A stretch of 64,000 nt of DNA from Bordetella parapertussis (GTDB lineage Bacteria; Pseudomonadota; Gammaproteobacteria; Burkholderiales; SG8-41): assembly GCA_945901405.1 (NCBI GenBank), contig CAMDLH010000001.1, positions 1-64,000 on the forward strand, written 5' to 3'. The notes under the pieces are model-generated. The model worked only from the letters and a program-made list of their open reading frames with translations, ran no database searches and was not told the DNA's origin. Both the position numbers and the translations under genes were made by a program. Position 1 is the stretch's first letter. Every line of letters starts with the position of its first letter. Of the stretch, positions 38,144 to 46,411 are shown one piece after another.

Positions 38144-39045
38144 GCGGCACGTGGCAATGGACGCGGTCCGCGCCACATCGATAGGTAGACGCTCAAAAAC
38201 GACGGGCGCTGTTCGCTGAAATCAACATAGCGCGGCAGATGTATCCACGGCACCGACGGATGCTGATGATGCGCAAGGTGATGGTGATAGTTCAAAAAAA
38301 ACCACTGCACCGCGCGATTGACGCGCAGATTCCATGCGCCGTTTTTGACATCAAGCGGGCTGAACGCGTGATCGGCATATTGCAGCGAACTCCAGTTGAC
38401 GGCGAACGCGGCGTAACATGCGAGCCATCCGGCGAGCGTGAGATCGAGCAAAAATACCAGGGCGGTCTGGAACAAAATGGTGAGTAAAATTTCCAGCCGC
38501 ATACGCGTATGTGCGGCGCGATCAAACCCGGCGAACATCGCCGCCGCTCCTGTTTGCTGCCCCAGCGCGCCATCACGCGCGCGGAATACGCCTAGCCTGA
38601 AAACCCAGGGCGCCACTAGAAACACGATGCAGCCCAGGGGCAGAAACACCCAATACAAACCGGTGAGTATGCTGTACCACTGCGCGTGTTTGAGCAGCCG
38701 CGAGTCGCCGGGGCGTATGTAATCAAACTGCTCGTCCGCGCTGCGATTGCGCGCGTGATGGCTCAGATGAAACACGCGTTGAAACGACAGGCCAGTGGGG
38801 ATCATGGCCGCTGCCAGTACTCCTGCTGACTCATTAACTAATTGATTATTATGATAAATGCCATGAACGCTCTCGTGCAGCAGTGAGAACGCCGTATTGT
38901 TGAAATAGGAGAACGCAATCGCCGCGGCGAGCACCATCCATGCCTGCGGCGCATGGGACGCAACGGCAAGCAACGCCGCGCAACTCGCGATTGCACCCGC
39001 GAGCAACAGCAGATTCAGCGTGCCGGGAATGCGTTCGTTGTTCAT
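38140..39045 (-). CDS. Membrane fatty acid desaturase family protein
   Basis: A 301-residue membrane di-iron desaturase/hydroxylase. Three histidine boxes are visible: 'HESVH', 'HLSHH' and 'YHHHLAHHQHPSVPW'. Hydrophobic pairs of helices surround them ('LLLLAGAIASCAALLAVA', 'ILLTILFQTALVFLLDLTLAGW'). It would introduce a double bond or hydroxyl into an acyl or isoprenoid chain. It lies between a SnoaL-like membrane protein (gap 27 bases) and the synthase (overlap 4 bases), so its substrate may be the lipid made by the operon rather than bulk fatty acids. Confidence 0.88.
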   Translation of the reverse strand: MNNERIPGTLNLLLLAGAIASCAALLAVASHAPQAWMVLAAAIAFSYFNNTAFSLLHESVHGIYHNNQLVNESAGVLAAAMIPTGLSFQRVFHLSHHARNRSADEQFDYIRPGDSRLLKHAQWYSILTGLYWVFLPLGCIVFLVAPWVFRLGVFRARDGALGQQTGAAAMFAGFDRAAHTRMRLEILLTILFQTALVFLLDLTLAGWLACYAAFAVNWSSLQYADHAFSPLDVKNGAWNLRVNRAVQWFFLNYHHHLAHHQHPSVPWIHLPRYVDFSEQRPSFLSVYLSMWRGPRPLPRAA

Positions 39046-39072
39046 CGCGACGCGTGTTATCGAACAGCAATG

Positions 39073-39672
39073 CTATTGCTTGCGCCGGCGTCCGATCAAA
39101 AAGCCGATCGCAAGCGCGATCAACGCCGCAATGCCGATCGCCCAATACAGCGTCTTGGTCACGGTGGACAACACCGGGTTGTCGAACAGATTGGCGGAAA
39201 TATGAAACGACGCGATCTGCCAGCGGCCATCTTCGCGCACCAGCGTGGATGTCCAGCGCGAGTTGATTTCGTATTCCGCGCCGCCGACGAGTTTGTATTT
39301 GCCGAGCGACGAACCCCATGAGATCGCGGTGTCGCCGCCGTAGAGCAGGCTAAGTTCGTCTGGCGTGAAAGTGACGTTCACCGACTCGACCGTGCGCGAT
39401 TGTCCTTTCATCAGTTTGTCGTTGTATTCGCGCACCTTGGCGTGGCCGCGCCCGCCGCCGGCATTGATCGAGGTGAGCACCACGTCCTTGTGCGCGTGTT
39501 TCAACACGCCATCGATGTCGCCCTTGTTCATCGCGGCCTCGACTTCGGTTTTAAGTTTGCGCAACTCGTTGTGTAGTTGCTCGACGGCAGCCTTGTCAGG
39601 CTCGGCGGATAAAGCCGCGCCTGGCAGCGCGAAAGCAACCATCGTCAGTATCAATGCGTGTATCAATTTCAT
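39073..39672 (-). CDS. Exported SnoaL/NTF2-like protein with C-terminal membrane anchor
   Basis: A 199-residue protein: Sec signal (MKLIHALILTMVAFALPGAALSA), a SnoaL/DUF4440-like domain ('KTEVEAAMNKGDIDGVLKHAHKDVV', 'WTSTLVREDGRWQIASFH'), and a C-terminal helix 'TLYWAIGIAALIALAIGFLIG' ending in GRRRKQ. The domain should therefore sit in the periplasm, tethered to the inner membrane. The start has a purine-rich ribosome site and overlaps the PAP2 stop in an ATGA. The function is unknown; fold relatives act on or bind small hydrophobic molecules. Confidence 0.8.
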   Translation of the reverse strand: MKLIHALILTMVAFALPGAALSAEPDKAAVEQLHNELRKLKTEVEAAMNKGDIDGVLKHAHKDVVLTSINAGGGRGHAKVREYNDKLMKGQSRTVESVNVTFTPDELSLLYGGDTAISWGSSLGKYKLVGGAEYEINSRWTSTLVREDGRWQIASFHISANLFDNPVLSTVTKTLYWAIGIAALIALAIGFLIGRRRKQ

Positions 39673-40292
39673 TCTCTTTTCCCTCGGAACGGATGACGTA
39701 CGGAGCGTATCAACACCCATGTTACTAGCAACCCGGCGATCACGTCGAGCACATGATGCTGATGCACAAGAACCACCGACGCGCATATCAACACGAACCA
39801 AGCGGCGAATACATTGCGCAGCCGCGGCGGCGAAGGCTCGAGCAGCGCGCCGAGTATCAGTCCGCTCATGATGACATGCAGCGACGGAACAAGGTTGTGC
39901 GGGTGATCCAGCGCATAAATGGCGGCGAACAAACCCTCGGGCGAGGCCGCGCGCGCAAAACCCAGTTGCGCCGGCAGCAGCAGGAAGGCCGCGCCGGAGA
40001 CCATGACGCCGAGTGCAATGCGTTTTGACAGCAACAGCAGCGCGTCGCGATTCAGGCAGAACACCGGCAACACAAACAACGCAAACAGCGACAGATATAT
40101 CCAGATCATCCACGGCGCGAGCGGTATAAAAAGCTCCCAATCGAAGTAGAGCCGCAAGGTGTGCCGGCGTTGTGACGCAAGCCAGTTGCAGCCGCCATAG
40201 ACCACGACGAAGATCGCGGACAGCAGCGCCATGCAACGCAGCGCGGTGCGCACGTTCCCGGCTTCGGGCCGCAATGTCCAGCGTGATTGCAA
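39669..40292 (-). CDS. PAP2-family membrane phosphatase-like protein
   Basis: A 207-residue membrane protein with about six helices and PAP2-type motifs 'LVPSLHV' (the SxH motif) and 'HQHHVLDVIAGLL' (catalytic His and Asp). It belongs near the lipid phosphatase/inositolphosphotransferase group. It would hydrolyse a lipid (di)phosphate or transfer its head group at the membrane, which fits with a prenyl-using enzyme in the same operon. The TTG at 40292 is assumed; GTG at 40253 or ATG at 40232 would shorten the N-terminus. Confidence 0.8.
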   Translation of the reverse strand: MQSRWTLRPEAGNVRTALRCMALLSAIFVVVYGGCNWLASQRRHTLRLYFDWELFIPLAPWMIWIYLSLFALFVLPVFCLNRDALLLLSKRIALGVMVSGAAFLLLPAQLGFARAASPEGLFAAIYALDHPHNLVPSLHVIMSGLILGALLEPSPPRLRNVFAAWFVLICASVVLVHQHHVLDVIAGLLVTWVLIRSVRHPFRGKRE

Positions 40293-40310
40293 TGCTTTAC
40301 GTGCCCGAGT

Positions 40311-40538
40311 TCACAAGTCGTCGATCTGCACCAGCTTCATGCGCGACGCCGCGCCGCTCTTGACGGCCACCTGCGCTTTGCGCCGGCCAAAGTGTGCGGA
40401 GATCAACTCGATCAATTCCTTGTTGGCTTTGCCATCCACAGGCAGTGATTTGAGTTGGGCGTAGTAGGTGCCGTCGGGCAATTCTTCGATTTCGCTCGCG
40501 CGTGCATTGGGTTTTACCTTGACGCGGATGGATTTCAT
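40311..40538 (-). CDS. yggU: DUF167/YggU family protein
   Basis: A 75-residue protein of the YggU (DUF167) family: 'IRVKVKPNARASEIEELPDG', 'VDGKANKELIELISAHFGRRKAQVAVKSGAASRMKLVQI'. The length and motifs match. The function is not established. The ATG overlaps the stop of the upstream unknown gene (ATGA). Confidence 0.9.
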   Translation of the reverse strand: MKSIRVKVKPNARASEIEELPDGTYYAQLKSLPVDGKANKELIELISAHFGRRKAQVAVKSGAASRMKLVQIDDL

Positions 40539-41329
40539 GAACGCGTGCCCGTGAGCTGTGCACCGTCAAACTGTTGAAGCGCCAGTTTCGCGGCTTCGCG
40601 AACATCCATATAGTTGCTGACGGACAATCGCGTCAGCAGCAGCACCGAATTCTTGTGCCGAAAGCACGCAATGGAAGATACAAGCTCTTCAAGCAGGTAA
40701 GCATCCTCAAAATCCAGAATACGTTCCAGAAACATCGGATCCACTCTGCACCTCTTGCTTCGCAGCCAGCAGAGTGCCGTGAGAATTTCGTCACAGTCAT
40801 GCGAATTCCGCAGTGTCGCTTTCAGTTCATCGTATGAAGGCTGTGCCGGCGGCGGCTCGATCCGCGACCTCAATGCGCGGCCTTTGATCGAACCTTTGGG
40901 TATGCAGACAGGGCAACCGCACAATGGGCGTCCATGCGCGTACGGCATGTAGCGCCAGCCAATTGTCTGAGGGAGTTGCCGTACGCGCGTGATTTCGCGT
41001 GGCAGAATTTTTCGTTGAATGAACATTTCGTAGCCCAATGGATCAGGCAATTTCAACAGATCACCTATGGCTTCGCCAAGCTTCAGCTCGCGGTGCGGGG
41101 CGTTGTATTTTCCCGCCCACACTTTTTCGTCCGAGGGCATCCGAAAGTAAATGCCCGCATACGTGCGCGCACCATTGCGCCGCAATTCTCGCAGCCATTG
41201 ATGCGACACGAAGTGATTCTGCGTCACGGGCATGAAATACACGGCTCGCAATTTCTTCCCCGGTGCAATGCCATTGGTGGTGATCTTCTTGCTTAGCTTG
41301 GCATCGGCGATGTGCACTACCGTAGGCAT
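40535..41329 (-). CDS. Unknown protein with Cys cluster and possible HEAT-like tail
   Basis: A 264-residue protein I do not recognise. The N-terminal half is basic and beta-rich ('VYFMPVTQNHFVSHQWLRELRRNG', 'YAGIYFRMPSDEKVW'). A compact 'PLCGCPVCIPKG' (CxCxxC) could bind metal. The last 90 residues are helical pairs ('DEILTALCWLRSKRC', 'YLLEELVSSIACF', 'MDVREAAKLALQQF') like a short HEAT-type repeat stack. It is first of the minus-strand operon that continues with yggU, PAP2 and the lipid genes. A copy of the dispersed motif lies 40 bases upstream of its start. Confidence 0.65.
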   Translation of the reverse strand: MPTVVHIADAKLSKKITTNGIAPGKKLRAVYFMPVTQNHFVSHQWLRELRRNGARTYAGIYFRMPSDEKVWAGKYNAPHRELKLGEAIGDLLKLPDPLGYEMFIQRKILPREITRVRQLPQTIGWRYMPYAHGRPLCGCPVCIPKGSIKGRALRSRIEPPPAQPSYDELKATLRNSHDCDEILTALCWLRSKRCRVDPMFLERILDFEDAYLLEELVSSIACFRHKNSVLLLTRLSVSNYMDVREAAKLALQQFDGAQLTGTRS

Positions 41330-41368
41330 GCGAAGCGGAAGTTCGGAAATCGAGGAATTTTAAAAATA

Positions 41369-41393
41369 TCAATAAAAACAATTATTTACGTAA
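41369..41393 (+). repeat. Dispersed AT-rich motif, copy 6
   Basis: TCAATAAAAACA-ATTAT-TTACG-TAA, in the 80-base gap between the YHS lipoprotein gene and the first gene of the minus-strand operon 41329-37262. It is in reverse orientation relative to that operon. TTACGTAA is a perfect palindrome here and in copy 1. Confidence 0.75.
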
Positions 41394-41409
41394 ACGCTGT
41401 CTCACTGTG

Positions 41410-42144
41410 CTATTTCGCCAGCGGGGCGCGATAACCCTGAAACGCAGGCGATTCAGTACCCGGCGCGGCGCCTTCTTCACCGGAGAATCCAACGCGCGGC
41501 TGACTATAGCCCTCGCGCGCGCGCCAGCCGGGATACTTGAGTATGAAATTATTCAAGCCGCCGCCGGTGTCGTATTCGAGTTTTTGTCCGGGGTTGCGTT
41601 TCATCCACTCGGCGCGCAGTTCGGGGCCGGTTTTGTACCACGGCACTTTGCTGAACCATACGCGGCGCGCGTATTGCTCACGCCACGGCGTGCCTTTCAT
41701 CTCCAGCCACATTTCGTGGGCCTTCTGGATGTTGTAGCGGTAATTCATTTTCCAGAATTCACGGCCGAGGATGTCGCCGAAGATGAACAAGCGCCCGTCG
41801 ATGATTTCGTACTCGGTGGGATCGGAGCCGAGCTTGATGCCGTAGGCCGCGCCGTTGGAGCAGAACGCGCCGTACTGCGGTTCGTACTTCGTGGGCGCCT
41901 GCATGAACAGCGCGCGATGTTTCGCGTTGAGGAAGTAATACGTCTTGCCTTCGTGCGTGGCGTTGATGTCCGGGTAGCCGCGCATGGGCTTGCCCAGGGT
42001 GAAGTAGGCCACGGGGTCGTGGCCCAGCAGCATGACATCGTTGCCAGCGCCATCCTTGATAGTGGCGTTGATGGTGCCGCAGCCGCCGAGCAGGCTAAGC
42101 GCGGCAAGCGCTGCTATTGCCAGCAGAAGCCGCAGCGCTTTCAT
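41410..42144 (-). CDS. YHS-domain lipoprotein
   Basis: A 244-residue lipoprotein: the signal 'ALAALSLLGGCGTI' has a lipobox with the acylated Cys near residue 22. The following YHS-type domain has 'LLGHDPVAYFTLGKPMRGYPDINATHEGKTYYFLNAKHRALF' and 'YGAFCSNG'. YHS domains are linked to metal, often copper, handling. The C-terminal half is lineage-specific, rich in Trp and Arg. It follows the TauD-type gene by 7 bases and so forms a unit with it. Confidence 0.82.
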   Translation of the reverse strand: MKALRLLLAIAALAALSLLGGCGTINATIKDGAGNDVMLLGHDPVAYFTLGKPMRGYPDINATHEGKTYYFLNAKHRALFMQAPTKYEPQYGAFCSNGAAYGIKLGSDPTEYEIIDGRLFIFGDILGREFWKMNYRYNIQKAHEMWLEMKGTPWREQYARRVWFSKVPWYKTGPELRAEWMKRNPGQKLEYDTGGGLNNFILKYPGWRAREGYSQPRVGFSGEEGAAPGTESPAFQGYRAPLAK

Positions 42145-42151
42145 GCGTTTA

Positions 42152-43117
42152 TCAATTCCACGGCGCCTTGAGCGGATCACCCTTGATCGTCGTGCGATGC
42201 ATGATGCGTCTTTGATTGACATCGATCTCCGTGCGGTAGTGCATGCAGCAGCGGTTATCCCACAGCACGGTGTCGCCTTCCTGCCATTTGTGCATCCACG
42301 CGTATTTGGCTTGCGTGGCATGTGCCCACAGTTTGTCGAGCAGCGCTTCGCTTTCGTCATTGGGCAGGCCGATGATGTAGTTCGACGGCCACACACGGCG
42401 CCGGCCGAGGTAGAGCGCGCGTTTGCCGGTGGCCGGATGCACGCGCACCAGCGGATGCGTGGGGCCTTCGACTTCTTCCGGTTTCGCGGGGAGCTTCACG
42501 CCGGGGCGCAGCACGCCCGCGCTGTTGCGGCTGGAGTCGTGCACTTGTGATTTGCCTTCGATGGCCTTTTTCAGATCGTCGGGCAATTCGTCGTAAGCCA
42601 TGTACTGATTGTTGAACGACGTGTCGCCGCCGCCGTTGACCGGCACCACCAGCGCATGCAGCATGCTGCCCGCGGGCGGCACTTGCACGTAAGAGTTGTC
42701 GGTGTGCCAAACAACCTCGTAGCTGCCCAGCCCGCCGTTGTCCAGCACGGGCTTGCCGTTCTTGCCGATGTTGGAAATGATCGACACGCTGGGGTGGCGC
42801 GAGATCATGTACTCGTCGTCCACTTTTTCACCCACCTCAAGGTGATACTTGCGCGCGGCGGCGGTGTGCGGCGCGCCGAAGACCTCCGACACGGCCATCA
42901 ACTGATCGTCGTTGAGTTTTGGCCCGTGCCAATAGAGCACCATGTGCTTCGCCCACGCGTCGCGCAGCGCCTGCTTCACGTCATCGGGGATCGGCAGCGT
43001 CGCGTCAAAGCCGCGTATCTCGGCGCCGACCGCGGCGCCGGTGGGCACGACTTGAAAATGGGCGAGTGTATTGACGGCGGGCGGGCGCTCGGTGGTGGCG
43101 GCTGCGGCTATTTGCAT
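42152..43117 (-). CDS. TauD/TfdA-family alpha-ketoglutarate-dependent dioxygenase
   Basis: A 321-residue Fe(II)/2-oxoglutarate oxygenase. The facial triad is His138-x-Asp140 in 'VVWHTDNS' and His293 in 'LWDNRCCMHYRTEID'; the Arg of 'RRIMHRTT' would hold 2-oxoglutarate. Family members hydroxylate sulfonates, phenoxyacetates, carnitine precursors and the like; the substrate is not evident. The ribosome site AAGGAG is good. The gene is followed by the YHS lipoprotein and preceded, 70 bases away, by a cupin on the same strand. Confidence 0.9.
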   Translation of the reverse strand: MQIAAAATTERPPAVNTLAHFQVVPTGAAVGAEIRGFDATLPIPDDVKQALRDAWAKHMVLYWHGPKLNDDQLMAVSEVFGAPHTAAARKYHLEVGEKVDDEYMISRHPSVSIISNIGKNGKPVLDNGGLGSYEVVWHTDNSYVQVPPAGSMLHALVVPVNGGGDTSFNNQYMAYDELPDDLKKAIEGKSQVHDSSRNSAGVLRPGVKLPAKPEEVEGPTHPLVRVHPATGKRALYLGRRRVWPSNYIIGLPNDESEALLDKLWAHATQAKYAWMHKWQEGDTVLWDNRCCMHYRTEIDVNQRRIMHRTTIKGDPLKAPWN

Positions 43118-43187
43118 GGATGGCTCCTTGTGAGTAAATCGATTCTGTTCTTGCCGCGCGGTTGCGTCAAGCGACTGTTCACGCTAT

Positions 43188-43763
43188 TCACGCATCGCCA
43201 AACTTAAAGCCGATTTTTTGCAAACCCGCCAGCGCGGATGTGCCGTATTCGGTCTCGATCTCTTTCGCGAGGCTAGGCGCGTAGGCGATCGGGTCGGCCT
43301 GTTCGTTGGTCTCCGGTACGATCATGACCAGCAGCCTGCCAACCTCGTTTGATACGTTGAAGAACTTGCGGTTTTCGCCGCGCGGCACCGAGACCATGTC
43401 GTTCGGCTCCAGCACGGTCTTGTATTCACCGCTCTCGCCCCACGAAATCTCGAAGCGGCCGCAGAGACAAAAGAAATTCTCGACCGTGTTCAGGTGGCGG
43501 TGCAGGCCCGGGCCGTTGCCCGGCTCGCACTCCGCGATGGAAACGACAAGCCCGCGCGGCCCCTTCACCGGCGCGCCCGCGCTGCGGCCCTGATAGTCGG
43601 GCGGCGCCATCACCGGATAGACCTTGCGCGCCGTCACTTTTTCGACCGCGCCCGGTGGAATGTTGTGCGCGTCGAAGTTCTGGGTCTGATAGGTTTGCAG
43701 ATTATTGAAGCGGGCGACCCGGGTGGCTTCCATCTGCTCCGGCGTCAGGGATTTGTAGGTCAT
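43188..43763 (-). CDS. Cupin-domain protein
   Basis: A 191-residue protein with a single cupin barrel: motif 1 'GNGPGLHRHLNTVENFFCLCGRFEI' (two His and Glu as metal ligands) and motif 2 'PNDMVSVPRGENRKFFN', where the usual last His is replaced by Asn/Arg. The ATG at 43763 has GGAG 8 bases upstream. It could be a dioxygenase or isomerase subunit, or a binding protein. The context with an MFS carrier and a TauD-type enzyme suggests aromatic or organic-acid breakdown. Confidence 0.85.
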   Translation of the reverse strand: MTYKSLTPEQMEATRVARFNNLQTYQTQNFDAHNIPPGAVEKVTARKVYPVMAPPDYQGRSAGAPVKGPRGLVVSIAECEPGNGPGLHRHLNTVENFFCLCGRFEISWGESGEYKTVLEPNDMVSVPRGENRKFFNVSNEVGRLLVMIVPETNEQADPIAYAPSLAKEIETEYGTSALAGLQKIGFKFGDA

Positions 43764-43851
43764 GGTGAGTTCTCCAGTTGATCGAGCGTAGTTTGATTCA
43801 AAAACCGATGGTCGGGCAAGCGCCAAACCGGCCGCGGTCTCGGGCGAGCGT

Positions 43852-45129
43852 TCAGCGCTGCCGCGTGGCCGCCCACAGCCCGTAGCCGGTGATCACCACG
43901 CATACCGCCACGCCCAGAATGACGCCGCCGTAACTGCCGTGGCGGTCGAACATCCATCCTGCCCACCACGGGCCCAGCGCCGATCCCAAGCCAAAGCCCA
44001 GATCCAGCAATCCCAGGATGGTACCGAGGTTCTTGCCCGAAAACCGGTCTGAGACGGCCGACGCATAGACCGGGGAAATGCCGTTAAAGCCGATGCCGTA
44101 GGTGAGCAGGTAGCCCGCGAGCAGCGCGATGCGCAAGCCGTGCGATTCCGCCGAAACGAGAGAAGCAATCCACAGCAACGCCAGCCCGATGAGGCTGATG
44201 GCGCAGATGAGGACAACGCAGGAGGCGCGGCCGATGCGGTCGGACAGCGGCCCCCAGATGAGTCCGCCGGTGGCGCGCAGCACGCCGAGCACGCCGAAGA
44301 TGAGCGATGCGAGCGTGAGGCTATATCCCATGTCCACCAGCATGCGCGTCTGGTGCACGACGATCACCATGTTGCATAGCCCCGTCGCGGTGACGGCAAG
44401 CGCCAGCAGCCAGAATGCCGGCGAGTGCAGCGCCTCGCCAATGGTGGTGCTGGGCCGCGCGGGCGCCGCGGGCGCGGCAGGCTCGCGTAACGCGCCGTCG
44501 GGCGCGAGGCCGACACCCCCGGCGGAATGGCGGTGGAACAAAACGTTGATCGGAATCAGCACCACCATCGCCGCCACGCCGAACCACCACATCGTTTCGC
44601 GCCAGCCGATGCGCACGATCAGTTCCGCGCTGATGGCGGCAATCGCGAGCGAACCCAGGCCCACGCCCGCGAGCGACAGCGCGGAGGCAAGCCCGCGCCG
44701 CCGCACGAACCAGCGCGGGACGATGGCCATATGCGGGATAAATCCCAGCGCGGCATAGCTGAGACCCAGCATGATCCCGTAGGCGGCAGTCAGGCCCACG
44801 AGGGTATCCACCATGGCACAGAGCATCAGCCCGGCCCCCATGCACAGCGCGCCGATGGTAAACAGCACGCGCGCACCCAAGCGGTCGAACAGGTAGCCGG
44901 TGAGCGCCGCCGTGCAGGCATACACAATCATCGCGGCGGACACGATGCCCGCGGTGTCAGCGCGCTTCCAGCCTGTCTCGTCCAGTATCGCGGAATAGTA
45001 GACGCCGAACGAGAAGCGAAACCCCAGCGAAACGAACAGCGTGACGAACATCACGGCCACGATGACCCAGCCGTAATAAATGCCGCGCTTCTGGAACCAG
45101 GCGATCAGTGGCGGGGTGGTAACGTGCAT
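43852..45129 (-). CDS. MFS transporter
   Basis: A 425-residue carrier with about 12 helices; 'YLFDRLGARVLFTIGALCMGAGLML' after helix 2 and 'LIWGPLSDRIGRASCVVL' at the mid-point give the MFS loop motifs. It resembles the oxalate/formate-antiporter branch ('IYYGWVIVAVMFVTLFVSLGFRFSFGVYY'). It is a different subgroup from the carrier at 5708. It is followed on the same strand by the cupin (gap 88 bases). The start overlaps a possible small gene upstream, and no strong ribosome site is seen. Confidence 0.9.
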   Translation of the reverse strand: MHVTTPPLIAWFQKRGIYYGWVIVAVMFVTLFVSLGFRFSFGVYYSAILDETGWKRADTAGIVSAAMIVYACTAALTGYLFDRLGARVLFTIGALCMGAGLMLCAMVDTLVGLTAAYGIMLGLSYAALGFIPHMAIVPRWFVRRRGLASALSLAGVGLGSLAIAAISAELIVRIGWRETMWWFGVAAMVVLIPINVLFHRHSAGGVGLAPDGALREPAAPAAPARPSTTIGEALHSPAFWLLALAVTATGLCNMVIVVHQTRMLVDMGYSLTLASLIFGVLGVLRATGGLIWGPLSDRIGRASCVVLICAISLIGLALLWIASLVSAESHGLRIALLAGYLLTYGIGFNGISPVYASAVSDRFSGKNLGTILGLLDLGFGLGSALGPWWAGWMFDRHGSYGGVILGVAVCVVITGYGLWAATRQR

Positions 45130-45299
45130 GGTGCAATGGTAAGCCGGTTCGTTTGACGGTGCTTGCGTTCGAACATCTGCCCCGCGAACTTCTCCATGGC
45201 CTCGGCGCCTCCGCCCAATTCTGGCGTGTAGAAGTCAATCGCGGCGACAATGTATCGGTGATCACCAAAGGCGTCAACGGCCAGGTTCCATCGTGACAT
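45105..45299 (-). CDS. Possible small protein, unknown
   Basis: A 64-residue reading frame ('MSRWNLAVDAFGDHRYIVAAIDFY...') whose 3' end overlaps the MFS start by 25 bases. The amino acid make-up looks protein-like and its third codon positions are GC-rich, but no family is recognised. It could be a small leader gene of the MFS unit or a chance frame. The rest of the 238-base gap to the divergent receptor holds nothing else I can identify. Confidence 0.3.
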   Translation of the reverse strand: MSRWNLAVDAFGDHRYIVAAIDFYTPELGGGAEAMEKFAGQMFERKHRQTNRLTIAPCTLPPRH

Positions 45300-45367
45300 G
45301 GCGAGCTTGCGCGCGGCGCTTGACGTTTCTATGATGCAGAATGTTGAACAGGGGCACAGGCACAATC

Positions 45368-46351
45368 ATGCATCGATCCACGGCAGCAGTGCTGCTGGCG
45401 GCAAGCCAGGCTTATATGCCCAACGCCGCGGCGCAGGCGGATTGGAAACCGCAGCGGCCCATCGAGATCGTGGTGCCGGTTTCGGCTGGCGGCACGCTCG
45501 ACCGGCCCGCGCGCGTGCTGCAGCAGATATGGACGGAAACGCGCATGGTCGATGTGCCGGTCAACGTCAACAACAAGCCCGGCGGCGGGCAGTCGGTGGG
45601 CCTGACCTACGTCCACCAGGCCAAGGGCGACGCGCACCGTTTTGCGGTCATGTCGGCGCCGCTGGTCAGCAACTTCATCACGGGCACCAGCAAACTGCAC
45701 TACTCGGAATTCACCATCCTTGGGCAGTTGTTCACCGAATACATGGTGGTGTCGGTGCTGCCGGGCTCGCCGATAAAGAGCGCGGGCGATCTTGTGGCGC
45801 GGCTCAAACCCGCGCCCGATGCGCTGTCAGTGGCGATCGGCACGACCGTCGGCAACTCCACGCACATGTCGATCGCCATGCCTCTGAAGCGCGCGGGTGT
45901 TGACGTGAAGCGCATGAAGAACGTGATTTTTTCATCCAGCGCGCAATCGATGACCGCGCTGCTCGGCGGCCACGTGGAGGTCGCCGCGTCGTCGCTGTCG
46001 ACCGGGGCGATGCACAAACGCAACGGCAAGCTGCGCATACTCGCGGTGACCGCGCCCAGGCGGCTCGCGGGTGATCTCGCCGACGTGCCGACATGGCGCG
46101 AGCAGGGTGTCGATGTCGTAGTGTCGAACTGGCGCTTTCTCACCGCCCCCGCGGGGCTGACGGCGGCGCAGATCGCGTGGTGGGATGCGCTGTTCGAGCG
46201 CACCGTGAAATCGCCCGAATGGAAGAAAGTGCTCGACGAGCATCAGTGGATAAACGAATACATATCGAGCCGCGCGGCGCGCAAGTTTCTCGACCAGGAA
46301 CACGCCGAGGCGCGCGAGATACTTACCGAGCTCGGCGTGGCGAAACAGTAG
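45368..46351 (+). CDS. Bug/TctC-family solute-binding protein (WxPER subgroup)
   Basis: A 327-residue receptor, third member of the subgroup with the 784 and 19672 genes ('DWKPQRPIEIVVPVSAGGTLD', 'VPVNVNNKPGGGQSVGLTYVHQ', 'VPTWREQGVDVVVSNWRFL'). The signal peptide ends near NAAAQ. The ATG at 45368 is chosen; one at 45341 is also in frame. A short-chain dehydrogenase-like gene follows 60 bases later and may act on the captured compound. Confidence 0.9.
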   Translation: MHRSTAAVLLAASQAYMPNAAAQADWKPQRPIEIVVPVSAGGTLDRPARVLQQIWTETRMVDVPVNVNNKPGGGQSVGLTYVHQAKGDAHRFAVMSAPLVSNFITGTSKLHYSEFTILGQLFTEYMVVSVLPGSPIKSAGDLVARLKPAPDALSVAIGTTVGNSTHMSIAMPLKRAGVDVKRMKNVIFSSSAQSMTALLGGHVEVAASSLSTGAMHKRNGKLRILAVTAPRRLAGDLADVPTWREQGVDVVVSNWRFLTAPAGLTAAQIAWWDALFERTVKSPEWKKVLDEHQWINEYISSRAARKFLDQEHAEAREILTELGVAKQ

Positions 46352-46411
46352 GCATAAACCAATCATCTTGCATTATTGACGAATAACACAGGCGAAGAGG
46401 ATACCCGCATC

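Noticed and set aside
38831-38855. Sequence resembling the dispersed motif (TTAACTAATTGATTATTATG)
   Set aside because: It lies inside the desaturase reading frame, encodes conserved-looking residues after the first histidine box and departs from the A-tract core.
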